Positions 18,824 through 26,503 of a stretch of 64,000 nt of DNA are shown here, piece by piece. Position 1 is the first letter of the stretch; each line of letters begins with the position of its first letter. The notes beneath the pieces were generated by a model. That model ran no database searches. It was not told where the DNA came from and saw nothing but the letters and a program-made list of their open reading frames with translations. Source of the stretch: Actinomadura barringtoniae (GTDB lineage Bacteria; Actinomycetota; Actinomycetes; Streptosporangiales; Streptosporangiaceae); assembly GCF_017573505.1 (NCBI RefSeq), contig NZ_JAGEOJ010000012.1:62001-126000 (forward strand), written 5' to 3'. A program made the translations under genes and the position numbers.

Positions 18824-19363
18824 TCACCGCCTGCCGGGCCGGGCCCATGGGGTCCGGCCCCACGGCTTGTAGATCGACAGCAGCGTCATCGTCACGTACA
18901 TCGTCAGCGAGACGATCGGCGGGACGAGGTGCTGGGCGGTGCCGTGGTCGGCCGGGGTGGCCAGCGCCGCCCGGGCCGCCTCGTGCAGGCCCGGCCGCAA
19001 CGAGAAGATCGTGAGGGTGCCGGCCGTGAGGGTCAGCCCCAGCTTGGCGAGCACCCACCAGTGGCGGGTGACGCCCCAGTGCGTACCCAGGCACAGCACG
19101 ACGCCGGTCGCCAGGGTGAGCAGCGCGACCGGGATCAGCAGGATGTCGCCGAACAGGCGCATCGCCACGTAGGCCGCCCGCAGCGTCATCGTGTCGTCGG
19201 TGGTCAGGGCGACGATCGTCAGCGTCAGCAGGCCGATGTCCAGGCCCAGCCATGACACCGAGACGATCACGTGCAGGACCAGGTTCGCCTTGCGCACGCG
19301 CGGCGACATGCGCCCGCGTGCGGTCCGGGGCGCGGTGGCGGGGCTGCTCACTGTCGACGTCAT
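18824..19363 (-). CDS. Integral membrane protein, DUF2269-like
   Basis: 179-residue protein with about four membrane-spanning segments (LVLHVIVSVSWLGLDIGLLTL, the FGDILLIPVALLTLATGVVL region, LAKLGLTLTAGTLTIFSL and IVSLTMYVTMTLLSIY). The short WGVTRHWWVLAKL loop with conserved tryptophans is like DUF2269-type proteins, which sometimes bind haem, but I am not certain of this. ATG 19363 is chosen; the frame goes on to 19405 without a better start. It is convergent with the preceding SDR gene. No function can be assigned. Confidence 0.65.
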   Translation of the reverse strand: MTSTVSSPATAPRTARGRMSPRVRKANLVLHVIVSVSWLGLDIGLLTLTIVALTTDDTMTLRAAYVAMRLFGDILLIPVALLTLATGVVLCLGTHWGVTRHWWVLAKLGLTLTAGTLTIFSLRPGLHEAARAALATPADHGTAQHLVPPIVSLTMYVTMTLLSIYKPWGRTPWARPGRR

Positions 19364-19524
19364 GCAGCAGACGGTGACAGGGCTCAGCCGGCCGCCACAT
19401 CGCATCGGCGGCGGCTTCGCCGCTACTCCGAGCGGGGTAGCTCGCGGCGGCCGTCTTCTCCGGCGGAGGTAGCCGCCCCCGAACCGCAGACCGGCCGAAC
19501 CGCCGACCAGGCAAACCGCCGACC

Positions 19525-19599
19525 CGGCCGACGTCGGATCGGCTGAAGCCGGATCGGCCGACGTCGGATCAGCCGACGTCGGATCAGCCGAAGCCGGGG
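19525..19599. repeat. 15-bp tandem repeat array (5 units)
   Basis: Five end-to-end 15-base units of the form CRGCYGAMGYCGGAT: starts at 19525, 19540, 19555, 19570 and 19585. Units 1, 3 and 4 carry GCCGACGTCGGAT, units 2 and 5 carry GCYGAAGCCGG. The last unit runs into the 3' end of the PPOX gene and encodes its stop and last residues. Confidence 0.85.
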
Positions 19600-20027
19600 A
19601 AGCCGTAGAGGCGCTCGACGTGCAGCCGGACGACCACGCGGCGGTCGGCGACCATGGCGAGCCGGTAGTCGTCCCAGTCGGGGTGCTCGCCGCGGATGTC
19701 GCGGAAGACCTCGATCAGCTCCTCGACGGCGGCGTCGTGCGGATCGGCCGCGACGTCCGACAGTTCGGCCGTGCCCTCGGCGACCACGTACGCCTTGCCG
19801 TCGGGCCTGGTCACGTGCAGGCTGGCGCGCGAGTCACGGCGCAGGTTGCGCGCCTTGGCGCGGTCGTCGGTGATGGAGATCCGGATCAGCCGCCGGTCCT
19901 CGTCCCAGTGATAGTTGATGTTGGACAGCTGGGGCCGCCCGTCCTTCTTGATCGTGACCAGCACGCCGAGGTTGTGCTCCAGGAGTAGCTTGGCCAGACC
20001 AGCCTCGTCCACCGGTTCGTCCGCCAT
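19584..20027 (-). CDS. PPOX-class F420-dependent oxidoreductase
   Basis: 147-residue split-barrel protein of the pyridoxamine-5'-phosphate-oxidase-like group that uses F420 in actinomycetes. Diagnostic segments are LGVLVTIKKDGRPQLSNINYHWDED near the start, the RAKARNLRRDSRASLHV segment in the middle and YVVAEGTAELSDVAADP after it. These enzymes reduce small unsaturated compounds; the physiological substrate here is unknown. ATG 20027 (MADEPVD) follows an AGAGG site; a longer frame reaches 20087. The C-terminal GFPGFG is encoded by the last unit of a 15-bp tandem repeat. Confidence 0.85.
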   Translation of the reverse strand: MADEPVDEAGLAKLLLEHNLGVLVTIKKDGRPQLSNINYHWDEDRRLIRISITDDRAKARNLRRDSRASLHVTRPDGKAYVVAEGTAELSDVAADPHDAAVEELIEVFRDIRGEHPDWDDYRLAMVADRRVVVRLHVERLYGFPGFG

Positions 20028-20097
20028 GCGCCCGCCTCTCTCCAGAGTTAACGAAGTCCTCCGCGACAACCGCGGAGGACTCCCCAACCTTCCCGGA

Positions 20098-20514
20098 TCA
20101 GTCGGTCGCCGCGTCGAACGCCTCGCCGACCCAGCCGAGCAGTTCGTCGTCCACCTGCTCGACGCCCCGCAGCCGGATGCTGTGCCAGGTGCGCCCGCGG
20201 CCGATCGGAACGGCGCGCATGACCCGCTCGTTCACCAGCGGGTGCGGCAGGAACAGCTCGATCGACAGCGCGCGGGCCATGGGGCGGATCTCGGCGAACT
20301 TGCGGTCGCTCAGCAGGAAGACGCCGACCCGCACCGAGTCGGCGTGCACCGGCCCGAGGCCCCGCGCGTACGCGAGGAGGGCGTCGTAGATCTCGCGCTG
20401 GTACGGCGGGCGCCCGGCGAAGGTCTCCTCCACCGTGCAGCCCGGCGCACAGACGTGCGACTGCCGTACCAGCCCGAACTCCCGTTCACACTCAGGACAC
20501 GTCCAGCGGCTCAT
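20098..20514 (-). CDS. DUF5655 domain protein
   Basis: 138-residue protein. It begins with a short zinc-ribbon-like stretch (WTCPECEREFG ... SHVCAPGC) followed by the DUF5655 region, with ETFAGRPPYQREIYDALLAY, VGVFLLSDRKFAEIRP and FLPHPLVNERVMRAV. DUF5655 proteins are widespread and uncharacterised; they resemble proteins transporting or binding small ligands only loosely. Start is ATG 20514, directly next to a GTG at 20517. It is 70 bases upstream (on the minus strand) of the PPOX gene and may be co-transcribed with it. Confidence 0.7.
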   Translation of the reverse strand: MSRWTCPECEREFGLVRQSHVCAPGCTVEETFAGRPPYQREIYDALLAYARGLGPVHADSVRVGVFLLSDRKFAEIRPMARALSIELFLPHPLVNERVMRAVPIGRGRTWHSIRLRGVEQVDDELLGWVGEAFDAATD

Positions 20515-20540
20515 CACCCCATCGTGCCTCGCGCCGCGGA

Positions 20541-21227
20541 CTACCGGACGGCCAGGGCCGGAAAGTCGTACAGCGTCGCCTCGTCGCGGCGCCCTCCGTG
20601 CCGGCCGCCCGGACCGTCCCGCTCGCCGTCCTTAAAATCCCCGTGTGCCGCCTTCCCCGTGAAGATGTGGCCCCGGAACGCGGTGCCCTTCGCCATGACC
20701 TTGATCGGCTGGAACTGCTGCGGCGGCAGCGCGCAGAAGCCTGTCGCCACGACGTCCTCGAAGAGGGTGTCTGACACGACGTAGGCGACGTCGCGGTCCG
20801 GGTCGTCCACCAGGAGCCGGCGCAGCGGGCCGGCGTCCAGCAGGCGCTGGACCACGATCGGCGCGTCGCCCGCGGGGCCGAACGGTCCCTCGGTGAGCGT
20901 GCCGTGGTGCAGGGCGAGGCGCACGCGGAGCGGCAGCCGCGCCGCGCCGCTCCGGTTGACCTCGTCCAGCGCGGCGGCGAGCAGGATGACGAAGTCGCCC
21001 GCGACGGTCGCCGCGTCCACGCTTTCGGGCAGGGTGGCGAGCTCACCGTCGCCGCCGACCTGCTTGGCCCATGCCGTGCGGTCCAGGCCGACCCCCTTGG
21101 CGGCGCTGTCGAGTGCGTCGGACAGGTGCTGCTGCGCGAGCAGCTGCTCGCGGGTGTCCCGCTTGCTGTAGGCCTGGATGTCGACCGCCAGCAGCAGACG
21201 GTAGACCAGGTGTCCGTAGCTGTTCAC
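20541..21227 (-). CDS. Nucleotidyl-cyclase-like domain protein (putative, degenerate)
   Basis: 228 residues from GTG 21227, which has GGAAGG seven bases upstream; the frame continues to an ATG at 21362, so a 273-residue form is possible. The opening HLVYRLLLAVDIQAYSKRD is like the first metal-binding strand (an Asp after a hydrophobic strand) of class III nucleotidyl cyclases, and WAKQVGGDGELATLP resembles their central GDG/GDE turn; the block LRVRLALHHGTLTEGPFGPAG resembles the later GIH-G segment. Some catalytic positions cannot be matched, so it could be an inactive sensor or a signalling enzyme. Proteins of this build occur singly in many actinomycetes. Transcribed with the DUF5655 gene, 26 bases away. 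Confidence 0.5.
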   Translation of the reverse strand: MNSYGHLVYRLLLAVDIQAYSKRDTREQLLAQQHLSDALDSAAKGVGLDRTAWAKQVGGDGELATLPESVDAATVAGDFVILLAAALDEVNRSGAARLPLRVRLALHHGTLTEGPFGPAGDAPIVVQRLLDAGPLRRLLVDDPDRDVAYVVSDTLFEDVVATGFCALPPQQFQPIKVMAKGTAFRGHIFTGKAAHGDFKDGERDGPGGRHGGRRDEATLYDFPALAVR

Positions 21228-21583
21228 TCCATCGCCTTCCGGTCCTCCGAGCAAATCGGGCCCGCTGCCCTCATTCGCTCCAACTGCGGAGTGAGCGTTG
21301 CGTGGCGGAGGACCACCGATGGTGTGGGAGGCACCTCCTCCGTTCTCGTGTGATGCGCTCATACATGAACTTGGACGTTCGCTAGAGGCCTTTGGCACCG
21401 TTAGGTAAGCCTTTCGTTCCAAACTCGCCACAGTCCCTCTGGCGAATGACAGGTGACCGGGTCCGGTGTCACTCCACAGAGCGACAGACCGTCATCCCGT
21501 TGAACCTCGGCCGCCGCCGCCTCCGTACTTCCTCGCGACATGACACTCAGGGCCACCACGGCTCACAGCGGAGGAAGCACACC
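21228..21583. other. Divergent intergenic region
   Basis: 356 bases between the cyclase-like gene and the lipoprotein gene. It may encode an N-terminal extension of the former (in-frame ATG at 21362). I see no convincing RNA gene, terminator or palindrome here; the ribosome site GGAGGAAG for the lipoprotein gene lies at its right edge. Confidence 0.4.
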
Positions 21584-22306
21584 ATGAGGCTCCAGCGATC
21601 GGCCGCCGGGACGGGCGCCGCCGTGGCCGCGTGCGTGGCGCTGACTTCCTGTGCCGGCTACACCGGGCACTCCTCGCACGCCATCACCGGCGCCGGCGGC
21701 AAGTCGCCCGAGCCGGGCGCCGACGTCGTCATCACCGACGCACCGTCCAGCGCGCAGAGCATCCGCATCTCGGCCAACCCCCGGCTCGGCGGGATCCTCG
21801 CCGACGGCGGCGGCCGGACGCTCTACCGCTACGACAGGGACACCGCGCGTCCCTCGCGTTCCAACTGCGCGGGCGAGTGCACGCGGCTGTGGCCGCCGGA
21901 GCCCTGGTCCCCCGGCATGAAGCTCACCGGCATCAACCGTGCCGTGATCGGAAGGGTCGCGCGGCCCGGCGGGAGCTGGCAGCTCACCGTCGGCGGCTGG
22001 CCCATGTACCGCTACATCGGCGACGAGGGACCCGGCGACGCCCACGGTCAGGGCATCGCGGGCGCCTGGTTCGCCAGCACCCCCATCGGCACCCGGGCGC
22101 GGCTGCTGAACGGCGCGGGGATCGACCCCGGTGCCGCCGTCAAGCCCGGACCAGGCGCCGGCAGCGACACCGGCGGAACGAACGGAACCACGAACGGAAC
22201 CAACGGCAACAGCGACGGAACCGGCAACGGTGCCACCGGCGGAGCCACCTCCGGCGGCGGCAGCGCCCCCAACGCCCCCAACACCGGCGGCACCACCGGT
22301 TACTGA
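21584..22306 (+). CDS. Lipoprotein with PF03640-type repeats
   Basis: 240-residue exported lipoprotein. The signal peptide ends in the lipobox LTSC (Cys24), so it should be lipid-anchored on the outer face of the membrane. Residues about 60-170 hold two copies of the secreted-lipoprotein repeat (Lipoprotein_15/PF03640) shown by GILADGGGRTLYRYDRDT with SNCAGECTRLWPP and WQLTVGGWPMYRYIGDEG with ARLL following. The tail after residue 185 is a Gly/Thr/Asn/Ser-rich, low-complexity linker. ATG 21584 follows GGAGGAAG. It sits 40 bases before an ECF sigma factor gene and probably belongs to that regulon. Confidence 0.85.
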   Translation: MRLQRSAAGTGAAVAACVALTSCAGYTGHSSHAITGAGGKSPEPGADVVITDAPSSAQSIRISANPRLGGILADGGGRTLYRYDRDTARPSRSNCAGECTRLWPPEPWSPGMKLTGINRAVIGRVARPGGSWQLTVGGWPMYRYIGDEGPGDAHGQGIAGAWFASTPIGTRARLLNGAGIDPGAAVKPGPGAGSDTGGTNGTTNGTNGNSDGTGNGATGGATSGGGSAPNAPNTGGTTGY

Positions 22307-22346
22307 CCCCCGACCCCTCGGTCCTCACCCCGCCCGGAGAACCCCG

Positions 22347-22940
22347 ATGGCCCACAGATCCCCCACCGCGGCGCCGCCCGACCGCGCCGGCACCGGCCCC
22401 TGGAGCTGGTTCCGCGGGTCCCGCGCGGACGCCGTGGACGACCAGGTGATCGTCACCGAGCTCTACCGCGTGTACGGCCGGCCGCTGCTGTCGTTCGTGC
22501 TGCGGCTCACCGGCGGCGACCGCCACTGGGCCGAGGACGTCGTCCAGGAGACGATGATCCGCGCCTGGCGCAGCGCGCACCAGCTCGACGCCAACGCGAC
22601 CTCGCTGCTGCCCTGGCTCGCCACCGTGGCGCGGCGGATCGTCATCGACGACCAGCGCCGCAAGAACGCCCGGCCGCAGGAGGCCGGCGAGGGGCCGCTG
22701 GAGAACATGCGGGCCCCCGACGGGTTGGAGGACCTCCTGAGATCGGTCGTCGTCTCCGAGGCTCTCCTCGCGCTGTCCCCGGCGCACCGGGAGATCCTCA
22801 ACGAGACCTTCTTCCGGGACCGCACCGTGAACGAGGCCGCCAAGCATCTGGGGATTCCGGTCGGAACGGTGAAGTCCCGTGTCTACTACGCGCTGAGAGC
22901 ACTGCGCGTCGCCCTGGAGGAGAGGGGGGTCACGCCGTGA
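22347..22940 (+). CDS. ECF sigma factor
   Basis: 197-residue sigma-70-family factor of the extracytoplasmic function type. Region 2 is LLSFVLRLTGGDRHWAEDVV followed by QETMIRAWRSAH, and region 4 is LSPAHREILNETFFRDRTVN followed by EAAKHLGIPVGTVKSRVYYALRALR. The opening 30 residues are a variable, Pro/Ala-rich extension. Start is ATG 22347 with GGAGA upstream. The stop overlaps the start of the anti-sigma gene (GTGA), the usual way such pairs are coupled. Similar actinobacterial sigmas (SigL/SigK type) are released by loss of the anti-sigma factor under envelope or redox stress. Confidence 0.92.
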   Translation: MAHRSPTAAPPDRAGTGPWSWFRGSRADAVDDQVIVTELYRVYGRPLLSFVLRLTGGDRHWAEDVVQETMIRAWRSAHQLDANATSLLPWLATVARRIVIDDQRRKNARPQEAGEGPLENMRAPDGLEDLLRSVVVSEALLALSPAHREILNETFFRDRTVNEAAKHLGIPVGTVKSRVYYALRALRVALEERGVTP

Positions 22941-23686
22941 ACGCGAGCATCCAGCACATCGACGTCGGAGCCTACGTCCTCGGTCTGCTCGAGGAGCCCG
23001 ACCGGCGGGCCTTCGAGGCGCATCTGTCCACCTGCATGCAGTGCCACGAGGAGCTGGCGGTGCTGCGCGGGGTGGCGGCCACGCTGGACGGGCTGTCGCC
23101 CATCGAGGAGCCCGCGCCCGCGCCGCCCACGCCCGACCCGGCCGTGGTGACCGACATGCTGCGCTACCGGGAGCGGGCCGACAGGCGCCGCCGCAGGTCC
23201 GGCGCGCTGGTCGGCGCGGCGGCGGGCATCGTGCTCCTCGCCGGGGCCTTCGGCGCCGGGCTGACCATGACCGGCGACGACAAGAGCCCGAGCCCGGCGC
23301 CGCCGGCCGCCGCGCCTCCCGCGGCCCCGGCCGCCAGCGTCGAGGCCTTGCTGCAGAACGGCCACCACGTCTCGGCCACCGACGCCGCGACGGGCGTGTC
23401 CGGAACGGTGGCGATGGAGGGCAAGGGCTGGGGCAGCCGCGTCGGCCTCAAGCTGGGCAAGGTCAAGGGCCCGCTGGAGTGCACCCTGGTCGCGATCGAC
23501 CGTGCGGGCAACGACCGGACGGTGTCGGGCTGGTCGGTGCCGCCCAAGGGCTACGGCTTCGCCGACTCGCCCGCTCCGGCGCTCACGCTGGAGGGCGGGA
23601 CGGCACTCAAGCCGAACGAGATCACCAGGTTCGAAGTCCGCGATTCGGCCAGTGGCCGGATCCTGCTCAAGATACCGACAGTCTGA
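22937..23686 (+). CDS. Zinc-finger (ZAS) transmembrane anti-sigma factor
   Basis: 249-residue membrane protein. The cytoplasmic N-terminus contains the zinc anti-sigma motif FEAHLSTCMQCHEEL (His-x3-Cys-x2-Cys), then a proline-rich linker, one membrane span at about residues 92-112 (GALVGAAAGIVLLAGAFGAG), and an outer C-terminal domain of the RskA type (GTVAMEGKGWGSRV ... FEVRDSASGRILLKIPTV). It should hold the preceding sigma factor inactive until proteolysis. GTG 22937 overlaps the sigma gene stop. The three genes lipoprotein-sigma-anti-sigma form one unit. Confidence 0.9.
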   Translation: MNASIQHIDVGAYVLGLLEEPDRRAFEAHLSTCMQCHEELAVLRGVAATLDGLSPIEEPAPAPPTPDPAVVTDMLRYRERADRRRRRSGALVGAAAGIVLLAGAFGAGLTMTGDDKSPSPAPPAAAPPAAPAASVEALLQNGHHVSATDAATGVSGTVAMEGKGWGSRVGLKLGKVKGPLECTLVAIDRAGNDRTVSGWSVPPKGYGFADSPAPALTLEGGTALKPNEITRFEVRDSASGRILLKIPTV

Positions 23687-23698
23687 CCCACGGGACCC

Positions 23699-23872
23699 CG
23701 GGTGTGTTTCACGACGACCCCGGCCACCGCGCAAACGCGTTACCTGAGTCGGGGAGTGACGCCGGAGGCGAGCTCCCCGGCTCAGATCGCGAAGCGATGT
23801 CGCGTTTGCCTGAGCCCGGTTAGGCCGAGCCGCCAGGCGAGGCCGTAGGCCGGGGTTGTGAAACACCGCCCG
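23699..23872. repeat. Long imperfect inverted-repeat element
   Basis: Left arm about 23699-23757 and right arm about 23773-23872 are imperfect reverse complements. Matching blocks include GGTGTGTTTCAC...ACCCCGG with CCGGGGTTGTGAAACACC, GCAAACGCG with CGCGTTTGC, and CTGAGTCGGGGAG with CTCCCCGGCTCAG; the right arm carries about 40 extra bases. Loop of roughly 15 bases at 23758-23772. It looks like a palindromic intergenic repeat or small non-autonomous element. Its right arm encodes the last residues of the minus-strand gene beside it. Confidence 0.7.
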
Positions 23873-24554
23873 GCAGGAGAGAGGCGCGGTGGCGGGCGAG
23901 GGCGAGCGCCGGGTAACAGTCCTCCGGAAGGTCTCCGCCGTCCTGGAGCGCGCTCCGCAGCCGCGTCCCCACGAGCTCTGCGTCGTACGGCTGAACGACG
24001 CAGAGCTCGGCCTGCATCGCCTGCCGCGCGGCGGTCATCAGGGCCGGGACGTCGCCGACGATGACGATCTCGCTCGGCACCTCCCCGTGCGTCAGCCGTA
24101 CGGCCAGCGCGTGCAGGCCGCCGTCCTCGTAGCGGAACTCGCAGACCAGGCGGTCGCCGTCCAGCGGGCCCTCCTGGATCAGCCAGACCTGGCTCGGCGT
24201 GACCCTGCCGAGGGCGCTCAGCCAGGACGGCTCGGCCGCGAGGTTGCGCACCCCGTCGGCTGCGCGGCCCGCGGTGCGGCGGGCCTCATCCGGGCCGATC
24301 GCCTCCAGCGCGCGCAGGAACGCGTACGCCCCGGGCGTCCCGGCAGCGCTCATGCTGGTGATCAGGTCGCCCAGCGCGGCGCGCCGCCCCTCGGCGTGGG
24401 GGGCGGCGGCCTCGAGAGCGCCGAGCTGGGAGGAGGTCCACACCTCCGCCTGGAGCGCGCCGGGCAGCGCGGGGAGCTCGCCCGCGGCCCGGACGAACGC
24501 CTCGTACACCTCGCGCAGTCCGGGAAGCATCAGCCGGGGGCTCTTGGCAGTCAC
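23820..24554 (-). CDS. Hypothetical protein of actinomycetes
   Basis: 244-residue soluble protein that I do not recognise. The first half is alpha-helical with repeated Ala/Glu stretches (LREVYEAFVRAAGELPALPG, AYAFLRALEAIGPDEARRTAG), the second half is mixed and includes WLIQEGPLDGDRLVCEFRYE and VPSEIVIVGDVPALMTAA. No catalytic motif stands out. GTG 24554 is the likely start, with a TGGAG close by; the open frame is much longer upstream but only as a shadow of the ABC permease. The C-terminal 20 or so residues (GVSQPRPTASPGGSA) are encoded by an inverted-repeat element, so the original tail may have been replaced. Lies just after the ABC exporter genes. Confidence 0.6.
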   Translation of the reverse strand: MTAKSPRLMLPGLREVYEAFVRAAGELPALPGALQAEVWTSSQLGALEAAAPHAEGRRAALGDLITSMSAAGTPGAYAFLRALEAIGPDEARRTAGRAADGVRNLAAEPSWLSALGRVTPSQVWLIQEGPLDGDRLVCEFRYEDGGLHALAVRLTHGEVPSEIVIVGDVPALMTAARQAMQAELCVVQPYDAELVGTRLRSALQDGGDLPEDCYPALALARHRASLLPGGVSQPRPTASPGGSA

Positions 24555-24575
24555 GCGCTCCAGGTTATGGGATCG

Positions 24576-24634
24576 GATCAGTACTTCCCCGAGGGGGGCC
24601 GACCCCCCACACCCCCCGGCCGACTTCGTCGGGC
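24576..24634 (-). repeat. Hairpin-rich interspersed element, copy 2
   Basis: Minus-strand copy of the element at 17938-17994. It starts one base after the ABC permease stop and shares CCCGACGAAGTCGGCCGG, the GGTGTGGGGGGTCG stretch, the six-C arm, CTCGGG and a following ACTGA-CC. It keeps the CCGAC-GAA-GTCGG hairpin and the G/C hairpin. In both places it lies between two genes of the same direction. Confidence 0.75.
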
Positions 24635-25474
24635 TCAGGCGCCCAGACGCCGGTAGCGGCGTACCGCCAGCGGCAGGAACACCAGCATGATCACCAGCGG
24701 CCACGCCACCGCCAGCAGCACGCTGTGCTGGGCGGCCCAGGAGTCCCCCGCGACGTCGGGGTTGCCGAACAGGTCGCGGGCGGCGGTCGCGGTGGCCGAC
24801 ATCGGGTTCCACTCGGCGACCGCGCCCAGCCAGTCCGGCATGGTGGCGGGGGCGACCAGCGCGCTGGACAGGAAACTGATCGGCCAGACCAGGATCTGGA
24901 CCGCCATCACCGACTCCGGTCCCCTGGCGATCAGGCCGAGGTAGGCGCCCATCCACAGCAGCGAGAAGCGGAACGCCAGCAGCAGCCCGAACGCCGCCAG
25001 CGCCTTGCCGATCCCCTCGTTCCACTGCCACCCGACCAGCAGCCCGCAGACGATCATGACCGCGAGGGAGACGACCGAGTTCAGCATGTCGGCGACGCAG
25101 CGCCCCGCGACCACGGCCGACGGCGACATCGGCAGCGAACGGAAGCGGTCGGTGACGCCCTTGGAGGCATCGGTCGCCACGGCGCTGAACGTCGCCTCGG
25201 TCCCGAAGACCATGGTCATGGCGAACATGCCCGGCATGATGAACTCCCGGTAGTCCCCGCCGCCGGGCACCTCCATCTGGCCGCCGAACAGGTAGCCCAT
25301 CATCAGCACGACCATCACCGGGAACAGCAGCCCGATGATGATCTGGTCGGGGCGGCGCGCCCAGTGGGCCAGGGTCCGCAGCGTGATGGTCCAGGTGTCG
25401 GCGACCGCCCACCGCGCCGTCGTCACGTACCGGCTCGAGCGCCGGCTCGCGTACTGGCTCGCGTACTGGCTCAT
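24635..25474 (-). CDS. ABC-2 type exporter permease (DrrB-like)
   Basis: 279-residue membrane protein with six predicted spans, matching the ABC-2/DrrB permease family: IIIGLLFPVMVVLMMGYLFG, MPGMFAMTMVFGTEATFSAV, the DRFRSLPMSPSAVVAGRC cytoplasmic loop typical of DrrB, VVSLAVMIVCGLLVGW, and the last span HSVLLAVAWPLVIMLVFLPLAV. The first 15 residues contain a small repeat (SQYASQYASRRSSRY). The ATG overlaps the stop of the ATPase gene (ATGA), so the subunits are made together. The pair should export drugs or lipophilic metabolites; the substrate is not predictable. Confidence 0.9.
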   Translation of the reverse strand: MSQYASQYASRRSSRYVTTARWAVADTWTITLRTLAHWARRPDQIIIGLLFPVMVVLMMGYLFGGQMEVPGGGDYREFIMPGMFAMTMVFGTEATFSAVATDASKGVTDRFRSLPMSPSAVVAGRCVADMLNSVVSLAVMIVCGLLVGWQWNEGIGKALAAFGLLLAFRFSLLWMGAYLGLIARGPESVMAVQILVWPISFLSSALVAPATMPDWLGAVAEWNPMSATATAARDLFGNPDVAGDSWAAQHSVLLAVAWPLVIMLVFLPLAVRRYRRLGA

Positions 25475-26427
25475 ACGGTGACCTCCTGGTCGTCGGTGAG
25501 GCGCAGGAAGACCTCGTCGAGGGTGGGGCGGCGCAGGCCGATGTCCTCGACCGCGATCCCGGCCGAGTCCAGTGCCCGTACGGCCTCGGTCAGGGCGGCG
25601 ACGCGGTCGGTGACGGCGGCGCCGACATGGCCGGTGTCGGCGTGCACGTCGGCTCCCCGGCCACCGATCCGCCCGATGATCTCGGCGGTGGCGGCGAGGT
25701 CGGCGGCGTCGCGGACGACGACGTCGATCCGGTCGCCGCCGATGCGGGCCTTCAGGCCGTCCGGGGTGTCCCCGGCGATGACCCGGCCGTGGTCGATCAC
25801 CGAGATCCGGTCGGCGAGCTGGTCGGCCTCCTCCAGGTACTGGGTGGTGAGCAGCACGGTGGTCCCGCCGCCGACCAGCGTCCGCACCGACTCCCACACC
25901 TCGTTGCGTCCGCGCGGGTCCAGGCCGGTGGTCGGCTCGTCCAGGAACAGCACGGGCGGCGCGAGGATCATGCTGGCGGCCAGGTCGAGGCGCCGCCGCA
26001 TACCGCCCGAGTACGCCCCGGCGGGCCGGTCCGCCGCGTCGGTCAGCCGGAACCGTTCGAGCAGCTCTTCGGCCCGGGTCCGCGCCGCGCGCACGCCGAG
26101 GTGGTGGAGCCGTCCGAACATCACCAGGTTCTGCCGCCCGCCGAGGATCTCGTCGACCGCCGCGTGCTGCCCGACGAGCCCGATCGCGGCCCGGACCCGC
26201 GCGGGCTCGCGCACCACGTCGAACCCGGCGACCCGGGCGGTGCCGCCGCCGGGCCGGGTGAGCGTGGTGAGGATGCGGACGGCGGTGGTCTTGCCCGCGC
26301 CGTTCGGGCCGAGAACGCCGTGCACCGTGCCCGGCTCGACGGTCAGGTCGAGCCCGGCCAGCGCGACCGTGTCGCCGTATCTCTTGGTCAGGCCCTCGGC
26401 GAGCACCGCGGGTGAGGGGGAATCCAT
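25471..26427 (-). CDS. ABC exporter ATP-binding protein (DrrA-like)
   Basis: 318-residue ABC ATPase of the daunorubicin-resistance type. Walker A GPNGAGKTT is at residues 40-48, the Q-loop GLVGQHAAVDEILGG follows, the signature reads YSGGMRRRLDLA, Walker B is LFLDEPTTGLDP, and the switch histidine region is LLTTQYLEEADQLADR. The last 80 residues are the DrrA-type C-terminal regulatory domain, ending in GLRRPTLDEVFLRLTD. It is first in an operon with the permease and is divergent from a TetR gene, which probably represses it. Confidence 0.92.
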   Translation of the reverse strand: MDSPSPAVLAEGLTKRYGDTVALAGLDLTVEPGTVHGVLGPNGAGKTTAVRILTTLTRPGGGTARVAGFDVVREPARVRAAIGLVGQHAAVDEILGGRQNLVMFGRLHHLGVRAARTRAEELLERFRLTDAADRPAGAYSGGMRRRLDLAASMILAPPVLFLDEPTTGLDPRGRNEVWESVRTLVGGGTTVLLTTQYLEEADQLADRISVIDHGRVIAGDTPDGLKARIGGDRIDVVVRDAADLAATAEIIGRIGGRGADVHADTGHVGAAVTDRVAALTEAVRALDSAGIAVEDIGLRRPTLDEVFLRLTDDQEVTV

Positions 26428-26436
26428 GACGCCTCC

Positions 26437-26484
26437 AACTCTGTACGACGTACGGAATAAATATAACGTACACCATACAGAGTT
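26437..26484. promoter_or_regulatory. Symmetrical double operator for the TetR gene and ABC exporter
   Basis: In the 76-base spacer, AACTCTGTA (26437-26445) and TACAGAGTT (26476-26484) are perfect inverted arms. Each side reads as one box on its own strand: CTGTACGACGTACGG on the left and CTGTATGGTGTACG on the right, consensus CTGTAYGRYGTACG. The centre is AT-rich (AATAAATATAAC) and can hold both -10 regions. This fits a TetR repressor covering both promoters. Confidence 0.75.
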
Positions 26485-26503
26485 TTATCCCGCGCGGCCT
26501 ACG

